Below are positions 7,291 through 15,220 of a stretch of 19,687 nt of DNA, in pieces (within the stretch, counting starts at the first letter, position 1; each line of letters starts with the position of its first letter). The DNA is from CAYRIY01 sp964424335. Lineage in GTDB: Bacteria; Bacillota; Limnochordia; DTU080; RSA5. The stretch lies in contig CAYRIY010000068.1 in NCBI GenBank assembly GCA_964424335.1, positions 1-19,687 of the forward strand, written 5' to 3'. The notes under the pieces are model-generated. The model did not search any database, was not told the DNA's origin, and saw only the letters and a list, made by a program, of their open reading frames with translations. The position numbers and the translations under genes are program-made.

Positions 7291-7914
7291 TTACGCTCGA
7301 AGCGAAGGCGCCTGGTATAGCCCGTGCTTATAGATGTACCGCGCCACGAGCGACGGAACCAAGTAGCGGATCGAGCGGCCGGCAGCCACTCGGGCCCGCA
7401 CTTCGCTGCTCGAGATCTGGATTGCGGGGATTTCCACGGGAAGCACGCGATCTGAGTACGCGTGGTACAGCGTCCCAAGCGACTCCTTGATCTCTTCGAT
7501 CTCCCAGCCTGGGCGAGTGGCGACGATGATGCGGTTCTCTTTTAGCAACCTCTCGGGCTCATGCCACGTCGGAAGGTCCGCCAAAGAGTCGGCGCCCATG
7601 ATAAAGTGGAGCTCGGCGTCCGGGCCCAGTTCACCTTTGAGGGCGGCGAGCGTGTCGACCGTGAAACTCCTTCCAGGGCGATCAAGGTCGACACGGTGCA
7701 CCGAAAACGCTTGGTTGTCGAGCGTAGCAAGGAGCGTCATCAAGTAGCGATGCCGGGCTTGCGACACGGACGCCTCGTTTTTGTGAGGCGGAATCCCCGC
7801 AGGCACAAACAAGACCTCGTCGAGCTCGAGCGAATCCTTTACCCATTCGGCGGCCACTAAATGTCCGGTGTGAATGGGATCGAATGTGCCTCCCAAAACG
7901 CCGTAACGCTTCAT
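7291..7914 (-). CDS. nadD: Nicotinate-nucleotide adenylyltransferase
   Basis: Encodes 207 residues; transfers AMP from ATP to nicotinate mononucleotide, making deamido-NAD in NAD synthesis. The nucleotidyltransferase motif GGTFDPIHTGHL occupies about residues 8-19, and the second signature ISSSEVR is near 167-173, both with the expected histidines and serines. The ATG at 7914 overlaps the proA stop in an ATGA arrangement (4 bp), implying coupled translation. Length and motifs are standard for bacterial NadD. Confidence 0.96.
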   Translation of the reverse strand: MKRYGVLGGTFDPIHTGHLVAAEWVKDSLELDEVLFVPAGIPPHKNEASVSQARHRYLMTLLATLDNQAFSVHRVDLDRPGRSFTVDTLAALKGELGPDAELHFIMGADSLADLPTWHEPERLLKENRIIVATRPGWEIEEIKESLGTLYHAYSDRVLPVEIPAIQISSSEVRARVAAGRSIRYLVPSLVARYIYKHGLYQAPSLRA

Positions 7915-9209
7915 GATCGGATGTGGCCGTCACCGTAGACGATGTATTTGGTCGACGTCAATTCGGACAATCCCATCGGTCCGCGCGCGTGCAGTTTCTG
8001 CGTGCTGATGCCGATCTCGGCGCCGAAACCGAACTGATTGCCGTCGGTGAAGTAGGTCGACGCATTGACGTAGACGGCCGCGGAGTCAACTTCGTTTACA
8101 AAGCGCCGAGCGGCGGAGTAGCTCTCGGTTACGATCGCGTCGGAATGGTGCGATCCGTACTCTTCGATGTGGTCGATGGCCTCGTCGATGCCATCGACGA
8201 CTTTGACGGCCAAGATCAAGTCGAGGTACTCTTCACGCCAATCGTCGTCGGACGCGGGCTCGATCCCTTGGATATAGCCCTGCGTGCGCTCGCACCCGCG
8301 AATCTCGACGCCTGCCTCTTTGAGCGCCTTGCCGATCCGGGGCAGAAACGCCTCCGCTACGTCGAGATCGACGAGCAGCGTCTCCATCGCGCAGCAAACA
8401 GAGGGGCGCTTGGTCTTGGCATTGATCACGATTTGCTCGGCCTTGTCCAAATCCGCATCCGCACGGACGTACACGTGGCAGTTGCCCACGCCCGTTTCGA
8501 TCACGGGAACCGTGGCGTTCGATACGACAGCCTGGATCAAACCCGCGCCGCCCCTCGGGATCAACACGTCGATCAGGCCGTTTAGCGTCATCATCTCTTG
8601 AGCCGCGCTGCGCTCGGTATTTTCGATCAACTGAACGGACGCCTCAGGCAGTCCGGCGCTTGCAATCGCCTTTTGCAGCACGGCGGCGATGGCCTTATTG
8701 GACTCGATCGCATCGGAGCTCCCCCTGAGAAGCGCCGCATTCCCCGCCTTGAGGCAGAGCGCCGCCGCATCCACCGTGACATTGGGCCGGGCTTCGTAGA
8801 TGATGCCAACCACACCGAGCGGCACTCTGACCTGTGCGATCTCAAGTCCGTTCGGCTGACGCCACGAACGCAGCGCCCGGCCCACCGGATCATCGAGGTC
8901 GATCACCTCGCGCACGGATGCCGCGATGGAGCGCAAACGCTCACGGGTAAGGGTTAGACGGTCCAGCCGCGCCTCGTTTACCCCCGAGGCACGCGCGCGC
9001 TCGACGTCGCTGCCGTTCGCGGCGAGGATCGCGTCTTCATTTGCCTCGAGCGCCTGCGCGATTTGAGCGAGGGCTTCGTTCTTCACGTTTGTCGAGGCGA
9101 CCGCAAGCCTTCTCGCGGCGCGCTTTGCTTCCCGCGCCTTGCGGACGACTTCACTTTCCTTGACTTCATCGACGGCGTCGACTGCCGACGCTTCGATCTT
9201 GTTTAGCAT
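7911..9209 (-). CDS. proA: Gamma-glutamyl phosphate reductase
   Basis: Encodes 432 residues; the NADPH-dependent second step of proline synthesis, turning gamma-glutamyl phosphate into glutamate semialdehyde. It has the aldehyde dehydrogenase fold with GVVGIIYEARPNVTVDAAAL (about 132-151), and the catalytic cysteine in KTKRPSVCCAMETLLV (Cys272). In family members I know, the residue after that cysteine is usually asparagine; here it is a second cysteine (273). The ATG at 9209 has GAGGTG upstream. The first roughly 18 residues are an acidic stretch not needed by the family core. It lies 32 bp after proB and overlaps nadD, forming one operon. Confidence 0.96.
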   Translation of the reverse strand: MLNKIEASAVDAVDEVKESEVVRKAREAKRAARRLAVASTNVKNEALAQIAQALEANEDAILAANGSDVERARASGVNEARLDRLTLTRERLRSIAASVREVIDLDDPVGRALRSWRQPNGLEIAQVRVPLGVVGIIYEARPNVTVDAAALCLKAGNAALLRGSSDAIESNKAIAAVLQKAIASAGLPEASVQLIENTERSAAQEMMTLNGLIDVLIPRGGAGLIQAVVSNATVPVIETGVGNCHVYVRADADLDKAEQIVINAKTKRPSVCCAMETLLVDLDVAEAFLPRIGKALKEAGVEIRGCERTQGYIQGIEPASDDDWREEYLDLILAVKVVDGIDEAIDHIEEYGSHHSDAIVTESYSAARRFVNEVDSAAVYVNASTYFTDGNQFGFGAEIGISTQKLHARGPMGLSELTSTKYIVYGDGHIRS

Positions 9210-9241
9210 CTAAGACACCTCGCGTCCGTATCGAATATCGC

Positions 9242-10462
9242 TCACCCCGTCAAGACGAGGTTGTCTCTGTGCACCACTTCATCGTAGTACTTGTATCCCA
9301 AACGATGCTCGATCTCCTGGGTCGAGCATCCGACAATTTTCGCAACATCACGAGAGGAGTAGTTCACAAGGCCGCGCGCGAGCTCAGCTCCATGGTTGTC
9401 CACGATGCGCACGACATCCCCTACGTCGAAAACCCCTTCGATCGCGACGATGCCAATCGGAAGCAGGCTGTTTCCACCCTTTTTCAGCGCACGCCCCGCG
9501 CCATCGTCAACGCGAACCGTCCCACTTGGATGCTGGTGAAACGCGATCCAACGCTTCCTCCCGCCCATGCGCGTCCTCTGCGGCACAAAGAACGTTCCGA
9601 TCTCTTTGCCCCGCACCACGTCGTGCAACACGCCCGGACGGCTCCCATTGGCGAGCACGGTAGCGATGCCGGCAGCCGAAGCGATCTTGGCAGCCTGTAA
9701 CTTAGTGCTCATCCCGCCGATCCCGCGGTCGGTCCCAGGACCGCCCGCTGTGCGCTCAAGATCGGGCGTTATCGCCTCGACCACGCTCACCAGGTTGGCA
9801 TCGGGATTGATTTGAGGATTTTCGTCGTAAAACCCTTCAACGTCGGAGAGCACAATGAGGAGATCGGCCCCGACCAGGCTCGCAACGAGCGCCGCCAGGG
9901 TATCGTTATCTCCGAACTTGATCTCATCGACGGCCACCGTGTCGTTCTCGTTTACAATTGGAATGACGCCTAGGCGCCACAAGCTGTGGAGCGTATTGCG
10001 TGAATTAAGGTGTCGCTTGCGGTGCGTCAAGTCGTCGCGGGTCAAAAGGATTTGCGCCACGTTTCGACCGTGCGCCTCAAAGATCCGCTCGTACATCTGC
10101 ATCAAGAGCCCTTGCCCGACCGCCGCCACCGCTTGCTTTTCCGGGATCGTCCTGGGTCGCTTGGCAAGTCCCAGGCGGTTGAGGCCGGCTCCGATCGCGC
10201 CCGATGTCACCAATACCACGTCTCGCCGTTCGTTGGCCAAGGCCACCAAGTCGCGGACCAAAGCATCGATACGCTCGAGGTTGAAGCGGCCGTCGGAGTG
10301 GATGAGGGTGCTCGTGCCTACCTTTACGACGAGTCGCTGCGCTCGGTAAAGTCCGGTTCGCGAGCCGATCCAACCGGGGCACGGAGCCTCTCCTGCGCCG
10401 GTCGGGCGCTCCAAAACCGAATCCTCGTTCAATCCGTTCTTGTGTTGGAGATTGGGTTTCAT
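9242..10462 (-). CDS. proB: Glutamate 5-kinase with PUA domain
   Basis: Encodes 406 residues as called; phosphorylates glutamate at the start of proline synthesis and is normally feedback-inhibited by proline. The amino acid kinase domain starts at RLVVKVGTSTL (about 43-53) and includes VLVTSGAIGAG, IPIVNENDTVAVDEIKFGDN and the glycine-rich GTDRGIGGMSTKLQAAKIA. The C-terminal part, from about 310, is a PUA domain ending in the EIEHRLGYKYYDEVVHRDN region. The start is uncertain: the ATG at 10462 has only a distant GGAGA (about 17 nt away), and it adds some 40 residues before the family core. In-frame TTG codons encoding the L of NGLNED or of SVLERP could be the real start. proA follows at 32 bp. 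Confidence 0.92.
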   Translation of the reverse strand: MKPNLQHKNGLNEDSVLERPTGAGEAPCPGWIGSRTGLYRAQRLVVKVGTSTLIHSDGRFNLERIDALVRDLVALANERRDVVLVTSGAIGAGLNRLGLAKRPRTIPEKQAVAAVGQGLLMQMYERIFEAHGRNVAQILLTRDDLTHRKRHLNSRNTLHSLWRLGVIPIVNENDTVAVDEIKFGDNDTLAALVASLVGADLLIVLSDVEGFYDENPQINPDANLVSVVEAITPDLERTAGGPGTDRGIGGMSTKLQAAKIASAAGIATVLANGSRPGVLHDVVRGKEIGTFFVPQRTRMGGRKRWIAFHQHPSGTVRVDDGAGRALKKGGNSLLPIGIVAIEGVFDVGDVVRIVDNHGAELARGLVNYSSRDVAKIVGCSTQEIEHRLGYKYYDEVVHRDNLVLTG

Positions 10463-10535
10463 GATGTCGTCGTTTTTAGTCTCCTACTCGTTCTAATGGT
10501 CCCGGCCACGCAGGACGCTAGCGAAAGAACAAGCG

Positions 10536-11840
10536 TCATTCGTAATACTCAAACTCGAGCTCGCCGACTTTTACGGTGGCGCCGTCCTCTGCGCCCGCAC
10601 GCCTTAACGCATCGTACACGCCGATGTCGCCAAGGAGTTGCTGCAGGTACCGCATCCCGGCGTCGCTCTCCAGATCCAGGCGTTTCATGAGCCGATCGAG
10701 GTCATCGCCTACGACTACAAAGCCCTCATCGTCCTGCTCGATCTTGAAGTCCCGCAAGTTTAGCCTCCGACGCCTCGGATCCGCATCCTCGGTGAGGTAT
10801 GCGAAGTCTCCCTCGGCCTCTTCGACGGGACGGGGAATGGACTTCAGCGTGTTCCAGAGGGCATAGATCACGTCGCGGCAGCCTGCTCCCGTGGCCGCCG
10901 AGCCGGAGAAAAACGGCAAACCGATCTCCTCCGCCGCTTTTTTTAGAGCATCGAGCCGCTCGCTCGCCTCAGCGAGGTCGGTCTTGTTCGCAAAGACCAA
11001 TGCCGGTCGCTTTGCGAGCTCCGCCCGGTATAATTCGACCTCTTGACGCAAAACGCCTAGGTCCGAAACAGGGTCTCGCCCCTCGATTCCAGAGGCGTCG
11101 ATGACAAACAGCAACACGCGGGAACGTTCCACGTGGCGCAAAAACTGGTGACCAAGCCCGACGCCCTTGTGGGCGCCCTCGATCAGGCCGGGCACGTCCG
11201 CGATCACGAAGCTTTCGCCAGGTCCGATCGAGACGACCCCCAGATTGGGCACGAGCGTCGTAAAGGGGTAGTCGGCGATCTTGGGCCGCGCCTGGGAGAC
11301 CGCGGCGATAAAGGTGGATTTGCCCGCGTTCGGATAGCCGACGAGCGCCACGTCGGCGAGGAGCTTTAGCTCGAGTCGGAGCCAGCGCTCCTCCCCTTGT
11401 TCGCCTCGCTCAAAAAACGCAGGCGCCTGCCGTGTCGAGCTCTTAAAGCGCGTGTTGCCCCTGCCCCCGCGCCCGCCGCGCGCCGCCACCCAGCGCTGGT
11501 CAGGATGCGTTAGATCCGCTAGCAGGCGCTCGCGCTCGTCGTCCCACACTTGCGTGCCGGGCGGCACTTTCACGATGAGGTCGCTGCCATTCCTCCCGTG
11601 CTTGGTGGAGCCTTGTCCGTGCTGGCCCCGCTCGGCCTTGTAATGGGTGCGATACTTAAAGTCGATCAAGGTCGACAAGTGCGCGTCGACGACGAACACC
11701 ACATCGCCGCCCCGACCCCCGTCGCCCCCATCCGGCCCGCCTGCAGGGACGTATTTCTCCCGGCGAAAACTTGCTGCGCCGTTTCCCCCGTCGCCTGACG
11801 CCACGAAGATGCGCGCTTCATCGACAAACACGGCCGTCAC
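10536..11840 (-). CDS. obg: GTPase Obg/CgtA
   Basis: Encodes 434 residues; an essential GTPase in 50S ribosome maturation and stress signalling. The glycine-rich Obg fold occupies residues 1-158 (for example GGPDGGDGGRGGDVVFVVDA). The G domain carries G1 GYPNAGKST (168-176), G3 DVPG (215-218) and G4 NKTD (about 285). The C-terminal OCT domain (about 340-430) ends in a tail with KVGELEFEYYE. Start is GTG at 11840; a second GTG at 11831 would begin with FVDEARIF, as many Obg proteins do, and is equally possible because no strong ribosome binding site marks either. Follows rpmA as in most Bacillota, but with a terminator in between and without spo0B. Confidence 0.96.
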   Translation of the reverse strand: MTAVFVDEARIFVASGDGGNGAASFRREKYVPAGGPDGGDGGRGGDVVFVVDAHLSTLIDFKYRTHYKAERGQHGQGSTKHGRNGSDLIVKVPPGTQVWDDERERLLADLTHPDQRWVAARGGRGGRGNTRFKSSTRQAPAFFERGEQGEERWLRLELKLLADVALVGYPNAGKSTFIAAVSQARPKIADYPFTTLVPNLGVVSIGPGESFVIADVPGLIEGAHKGVGLGHQFLRHVERSRVLLFVIDASGIEGRDPVSDLGVLRQEVELYRAELAKRPALVFANKTDLAEASERLDALKKAAEEIGLPFFSGSAATGAGCRDVIYALWNTLKSIPRPVEEAEGDFAYLTEDADPRRRRLNLRDFKIEQDDEGFVVVGDDLDRLMKRLDLESDAGMRYLQQLLGDIGVYDALRRAGAEDGATVKVGELEFEYYE

Positions 11841-11865
11841 ATCCAGACTTCTAGAGAATCGACTT

Positions 11866-11892
11866 AAAAGGCCCGGAGCTTTGCTCCGGGCC
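11866..11892 (-). terminator. Intrinsic terminator of the rplU-prp-rpmA operon
   Basis: On the minus strand a perfect 10-bp stem GGCCCGGAGC / GCTCCGGGCC with a 3-nt AAA loop is followed by TTTT. It lies about 40 bp after rpmA and only 25 bp before the obg start codon. Confidence 0.88.
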
Positions 11893-11933
11893 GCAGGCAG
11901 AAACCTTGCTTAAAGAAACGCCGCGGCTTTCCG

Positions 11934-12221
11934 TTAGGAGGCCGACTCGGCGTACACACTGACGCGCTTGCCGTTTTTCCCCCGGCGCTCAAAGGCGACA
12001 ATCCCGTCCACCTTGGCGAAGAGCGTGTCGTCTTTGCCAAGTCCGACGTTGGTTCCAGGGTGAAACTTGGTGCCGCGCTGGCGGACCAAAATGCTGCCGG
12101 CGCTGACGCGCTGCCCGGCGTAGCGCTTCACTCCAAGCCGCTTGGACTCGCTGTCCCGACCGTTGCGGGTGCTGCCCATTCCCTTTTTGTGCGCAAAAAG
12201 TTGCAGATTGACGCGAATCAC
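11934..12221 (-). CDS. rpmA: Ribosomal protein bL27, precursor with cleavable N-terminus
   Basis: Encodes 95 residues. bL27 sits near the peptidyl transferase centre of the 50S subunit. The core from AHKKGMGSTRNGRDSESKRL is typical. In Bacillota the precursor carries a short N-terminal extension removed by Prp before the alanine of an LxFFA-type motif; here it reads NLQLFA then HKKG, with leucine in place of the first phenylalanine. The GTG start at 12219-12221 follows AAAGGAGG and overlaps the prp stop as GTGA. Confidence 0.97.
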   Translation of the reverse strand: MIRVNLQLFAHKKGMGSTRNGRDSESKRLGVKRYAGQRVSAGSILVRQRGTKFHPGTNVGLGKDDTLFAKVDGIVAFERRGKNGKRVSVYAESAS

Positions 12222-12562
12222 AACGCCACCTCCTTTACGATCAGGTGCTTAGGATACTCTTTTTCAATCTCGTGCAATCCAAGCGACAAGGTCTCAAGCA
12301 AGTCTTGCGAGCGCACTCGGATGCTCTCATCGAGTGCGTCCAAGTCGAGCTCGCAGCTTAAAAACCCGCTCGCTTCGTCCACTTCTACGGATGGCTCAAG
12401 GCCGAGCCGCTGCTCCAGTCCGAGCACGATCACCGTCGTAAGCGCGGAAATCGCAGCGCAAACGATATCTTCCCCATGGGCCGCATAGCCGGAGTGCCCT
12501 CTCGCCCGAAAGCCGGCGAGCGCTTGATCCTTCCGCCTGCGGTACAGCTCGACCCGAACCAC
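12218..12562 (-). CDS. prp: Ribosomal-processing cysteine protease Prp
   Basis: Encodes 114 residues. Prp (YsxB type) removes the N-terminal extension of bL27, allowing assembly of active 50S subunits. The catalytic pair is His23 in GHSGYA and Cys35 in EDIVCAAIS, one residue off the numbering I recall for the Staphylococcus aureus enzyme. The GTG start at 12562 has no strong ribosome binding site, and translation may depend on coupling to rplU, whose stop lies 21 bp upstream. Placement between rplU and rpmA is the conserved arrangement in Bacillota. Confidence 0.93.
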   Translation of the reverse strand: MVRVELYRRRKDQALAGFRARGHSGYAAHGEDIVCAAISALTTVIVLGLEQRLGLEPSVEVDEASGFLSCELDLDALDESIRVRSQDLLETLSLGLHEIEKEYPKHLIVKEVAL

Positions 12563-12583
12563 CTTGCGACCGCCGCCTCTTGC

Positions 12584-12895
12584 CTACGCCTCGATCTTTT
12601 CGATGACGAGACGGGTAAACGGCTGGCGATGCCCGTACCGTCGCCGGTAGTTCTTTTTGGGCTTGTACTTGAAGACAAGAATCTTGGGGTGCTTTCCGAC
12701 CGCTTTGACCTTCGCGGTCACCTTGGCGCCCTCGACAAGCGGCTTGCCGACCTTGACGCCCTGATCGTCGGCGACCAAGTACACCTTGTCGAGTACGACC
12801 GTCTCGCCCTCCGGCACATCAAGGCGCTCGACCTCGATGACATCCCCTTGGGCGACACGGTACTGCTTGCCACCAGTTTCAACGACTGCGTACAC
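12584..12895 (-). CDS. rplU: Ribosomal protein bL21
   Basis: Encodes 103 residues, the normal length. The opening YAVVETGGKQYRVAQGD and the C-terminal signature KILVFKYKPKKNYRRRYGHR with QPFTRLVIEKI are diagnostic of bL21, which binds 23S rRNA in the 50S subunit. The start is GTG at 12893-12895, with GAGGTGA upstream. It is the first gene of rplU-prp-rpmA and has its own promoter and a structured leader. Confidence 0.97.
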   Translation of the reverse strand: MYAVVETGGKQYRVAQGDVIEVERLDVPEGETVVLDKVYLVADDQGVKVGKPLVEGAKVTAKVKAVGKHPKILVFKYKPKKNYRRRYGHRQPFTRLVIEKIEA

Positions 12896-12903
12896 TCATT
12901 TTC

Positions 12904-13082
12904 ACCTCGATGCTGCTTTAGGCTCGCCGGCAGGAGGCTCGCACAACGTGCGATTGATCATTGGCCTCATCCGAGCGGCAAAAGCCCGCGCCTTGCCGCC
13001 TTCGCGGCCCCGAGCGCGGCGACACTCTCTCACTGCCGGATACGCGAGATTGCACGCACATCGAGGCGGTGGGCAGAGCATC
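12904..13082 (-). ncRNA. Structured leader RNA of the rplU operon (L21 leader candidate)
   Basis: Between the promoter and rplU the minus strand has about 185 nt with strong pairing potential. CCGCGC with GCGCGG encloses GCCGC-GAAG-GCGGC (12986-13019). An alternative stem, GCGGCAA with TTGCCGC (12975-12999), uses the same GCGGC. Nearer the gene, TCGCAC-GTT-GTGCGA forms a clean hairpin (12939-12953). L21 leaders that bind the protein and control their own operon are known in Bacillota; identity with that family is inferred from position, not from a covariance match. Confidence 0.45.
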
Positions 13083-13088
13083 ATTAGG

Positions 13089-13118
13089 ATCTTATCACAC
13101 CCAAAGGACGAGTGTCAA
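13089..13118 (-). promoter_or_regulatory. Promoter of the rplU-prp-rpmA operon
   Basis: On the minus strand TTGACA (13113-13118) and TAAGAT (13089-13094) are 18 bp apart, with an extended -10 TG one base before TAAGAT. It lies directly after the rng stop codon, so the ribosomal protein genes can be transcribed independently of rng. Confidence 0.65.
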
Positions 13119-13122
13119 AGCT

Positions 13123-14850
13123 CTAAACCTTGGTCTTCACCCGCCCCTTCGCGTAGGTGCGAAACACTTTGACGATCTCCACTTTAAGCCTTTGGCCGAC
13201 CATCCGTCCGGCTCCCTCGATGTCGATCACATACCCTTCGACGCGGGCGATTCCGTCTTTGGGATTGGAGACGTGTTGTTCCTCGACATCGATCTCGAGA
13301 ATCTGGCCTTGCCTGACCGGGAGCGCCTTCGCCTCGACCTCGGACCTGCTGCCCACCGAGAGAAACTTGACGTCGGAGATTGCGGCTTCGTCGGTGCCTT
13401 TGACAAAGATCGTCTTGCCCGTCTTCTCCTCGAGCGCTTTGAGATTGGAGCCTCCCGCTCCGATCATGAGGGCGGCGACCGAGGGGTTGACTGCGACCAA
13501 GATCGCCTCGGCCTCTGTCTCCCTGGCCATTTTCACGATCTCCCGCTGCGTTCGATGAGCGACGGTCGCCTCGGAGAGAATCTGACCCGAGCCCTCGCAG
13601 TGCGGGCAAACTTTGTGCAGAAAGTCGCCGATGTCCTGCTTCACTTTCTTGCGCGTAATCTCGACGAGCCCGAGGTTGGTAAAGCCCAGAATGTGCGTGC
13701 GGGTCTTGTCCTTTCGCATCTCCCGCTCCAGCCGCTCGATCACTTTGCGCTCGTGCTCTTTTGACTCCATGTCGATGAAATCGACGATGATGATGCCGCC
13801 CATATCCCGGAGGCGGAGTTGCCGAGCGATCTCCGTCGCCGCTTCCAAGTTGGTGCGAAATACCGTGTCGGCGAGGTTGGTCGTACCGATGTAGCGCCCC
13901 GTGTTCACATCGATGCTGACCAGCGCCTCCGTGTGGTCGATCACGATGTACCCGCCGCAGTCGAGCCAAACTTTGCGCTGCAACGCCCTGTCGATATCGC
14001 GCTCGACACCGTAGGACTCAAAGATCGGCGGACCTTCGTGGTAGCGGTACACCCTGTTTTTTAGCTGCGGCGACAAACTGTCTAAAAGTTCGAGCGTCTT
14101 TTCGTACTCCTCTTGGTTGTCGACCACAAACTTGTCAATCTCAGACGTGAACGCATCCCGCACCAGACGGTACACGAGGTCGTAATCCTTGTACAAGAGC
14201 GCGGGAGGCGACATCTTGCGGGCTCGCCGCTGAATTCGATCCCAAATGCCGACGAGGAATCTGCAGTCTTGCTCCAACTCCTCCTCGGACTTTCCGTCTG
14301 CTACGGTGCGGACGATCAGGCCCATCCCCTTGGGCTTGATCTTTCTCGCCACGGCCTTGAGCCGGTTTCGCTCCTTCTCCGACCCGATCCGCCGAGAGAC
14401 GCCCACGTATTCCACGGAGGGCATGAGCACCAAGTACCGGCCGGGAATCGTCACATGTGTCACCACGCGAGCGCCCTTGGTCCCGATCGGCTCCTTGGTT
14501 ACCTGAACGATAATGTGTTGCCCTTCCCGCAAAATATCCTTGATCGAATGAACGTGGGGCCGATCCCCGTTTGTGCTTCCATTCCCGCCCGAAGCTCCGT
14601 TTGCATTCTCCGTGTCACTCTTGTAGGCCAAGGCGTCGTCGACGTAAAGAAAGGCGTTTCGCTCCAGGCCAATGTTGACGAACGCCGCCTGCATGCCCGG
14701 GAGCACGTTTTCGACTCGCCCCTTGTAAATGTTGCCTACAACGCGCTGCTCCTCCTGTCTTTCAACGTAAAACTCGACCAAGCGTCGGTCCTCGAGAAGC
14801 GCAGCCCGCGTCTCGCCAAGACCGGCGTTGATCACGATCTCCCTTTTCAT
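13123..14850 (-). CDS. rng: Ribonuclease G (Rne/Rng family) with C-terminal TRAM-like domain
   Basis: Encodes 575 residues; a single-strand-specific endoribonuclease in rRNA processing and mRNA decay. The S1 domain covers about 35-130, interrupted by a low-complexity Asn/Gly/Ser stretch (about 80-96). The metal-binding catalytic aspartates are Asp314 in SIDVNTGR and Asp357 in IIIVDFIDM. The zinc-link motif CPHCEGSG has Cys415 and Cys418, which join subunits in RNase E/G. After about 510 a small beta-barrel segment (GQILEIDVEEQHVSNPKDGI) resembles a TRAM RNA-binding domain, an addition I recall in Firmicutes members. The ATG at 14850 has AGGAGTGA upstream. It precedes rplU as in many Clostridia-like genomes. 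Confidence 0.95.
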   Translation of the reverse strand: MKREIVINAGLGETRAALLEDRRLVEFYVERQEEQRVVGNIYKGRVENVLPGMQAAFVNIGLERNAFLYVDDALAYKSDTENANGASGGNGSTNGDRPHVHSIKDILREGQHIIVQVTKEPIGTKGARVVTHVTIPGRYLVLMPSVEYVGVSRRIGSEKERNRLKAVARKIKPKGMGLIVRTVADGKSEEELEQDCRFLVGIWDRIQRRARKMSPPALLYKDYDLVYRLVRDAFTSEIDKFVVDNQEEYEKTLELLDSLSPQLKNRVYRYHEGPPIFESYGVERDIDRALQRKVWLDCGGYIVIDHTEALVSIDVNTGRYIGTTNLADTVFRTNLEAATEIARQLRLRDMGGIIIVDFIDMESKEHERKVIERLEREMRKDKTRTHILGFTNLGLVEITRKKVKQDIGDFLHKVCPHCEGSGQILSEATVAHRTQREIVKMARETEAEAILVAVNPSVAALMIGAGGSNLKALEEKTGKTIFVKGTDEAAISDVKFLSVGSRSEVEAKALPVRQGQILEIDVEEQHVSNPKDGIARVEGYVIDIEGAGRMVGQRLKVEIVKVFRTYAKGRVKTKV

Positions 14851-15017
14851 TAAATGTCACTCCTAATCACTCCAAACGTTAAAAGGTCGGCCAAAATCGG
14901 CCCCGGAATCCGCACCTTGCCCCGGATAGCAAGGCAATCCCGTACGCGCTTTGTGCCGGCACTTTCGACCCCAAAAAAGGACTCAAACTTGTTGGCCACG
15001 ATCTCGCTAGGCCTAAA

Positions 15018-15046
15018 GGTATACTGCCGTAAGGCAAATGAGGCAA
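15018..15046 (-). promoter_or_regulatory. Candidate proximal rng promoter
   Basis: On the minus strand TTGCCT (15041-15046) and TATACC (15018-15023) are 17 bp apart, each matching four of six consensus positions. It would give an rng leader of about 160 nt. Weaker -35 than the distal candidate. Confidence 0.3.
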
Positions 15047-15190
15047 ATGTATCTTGCAGGGCAACTCCTTATCGGCATGTGTTGCCTCTTGACGGAGCGG
15101 TTGGAAATAGTATGCGTGCGCGATGCGCGGTCCATTCTCCTGTCGGCCTGGAGGCGAACGAACCAAACCCTTGGGAATACGTTTGGTTAA

Positions 15191-15220
15191 AACCTAACAC
15201 ATCAGGTTCTAAGGTGTCAA
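15191..15220 (-). promoter_or_regulatory. Candidate distal rng promoter with overlapping inverted repeat
   Basis: A perfect TTGACA (15215-15220) is followed after 17-18 bp by TTAGGT/TAGGTT, a poor -10. The inverted repeat AACCT-N8-AGGTT (15191-15208) overlaps the -10 and could be an operator. If used, it would give an rng leader of about 330 nt. Confidence 0.35.

Noticed and set aside
10463..10535. T-box or amino-acid riboswitch upstream of proB
   Set aside because: No T-box motif or long leader fits in the 73-bp gap.
10511..10536. Hairpin GACGCT/AGCGTC between obg and proB as a terminator
   Set aside because: No T-tract follows on the minus strand and the loop is long; proB is probably co-transcribed with obg.
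14879..15166. Minus-strand 95-codon open frame in the rng upstream region
   Set aside because: Rich in Pro, Arg and Cys with no recognisable domain; no good ribosome binding site. The region reads better as a leader.
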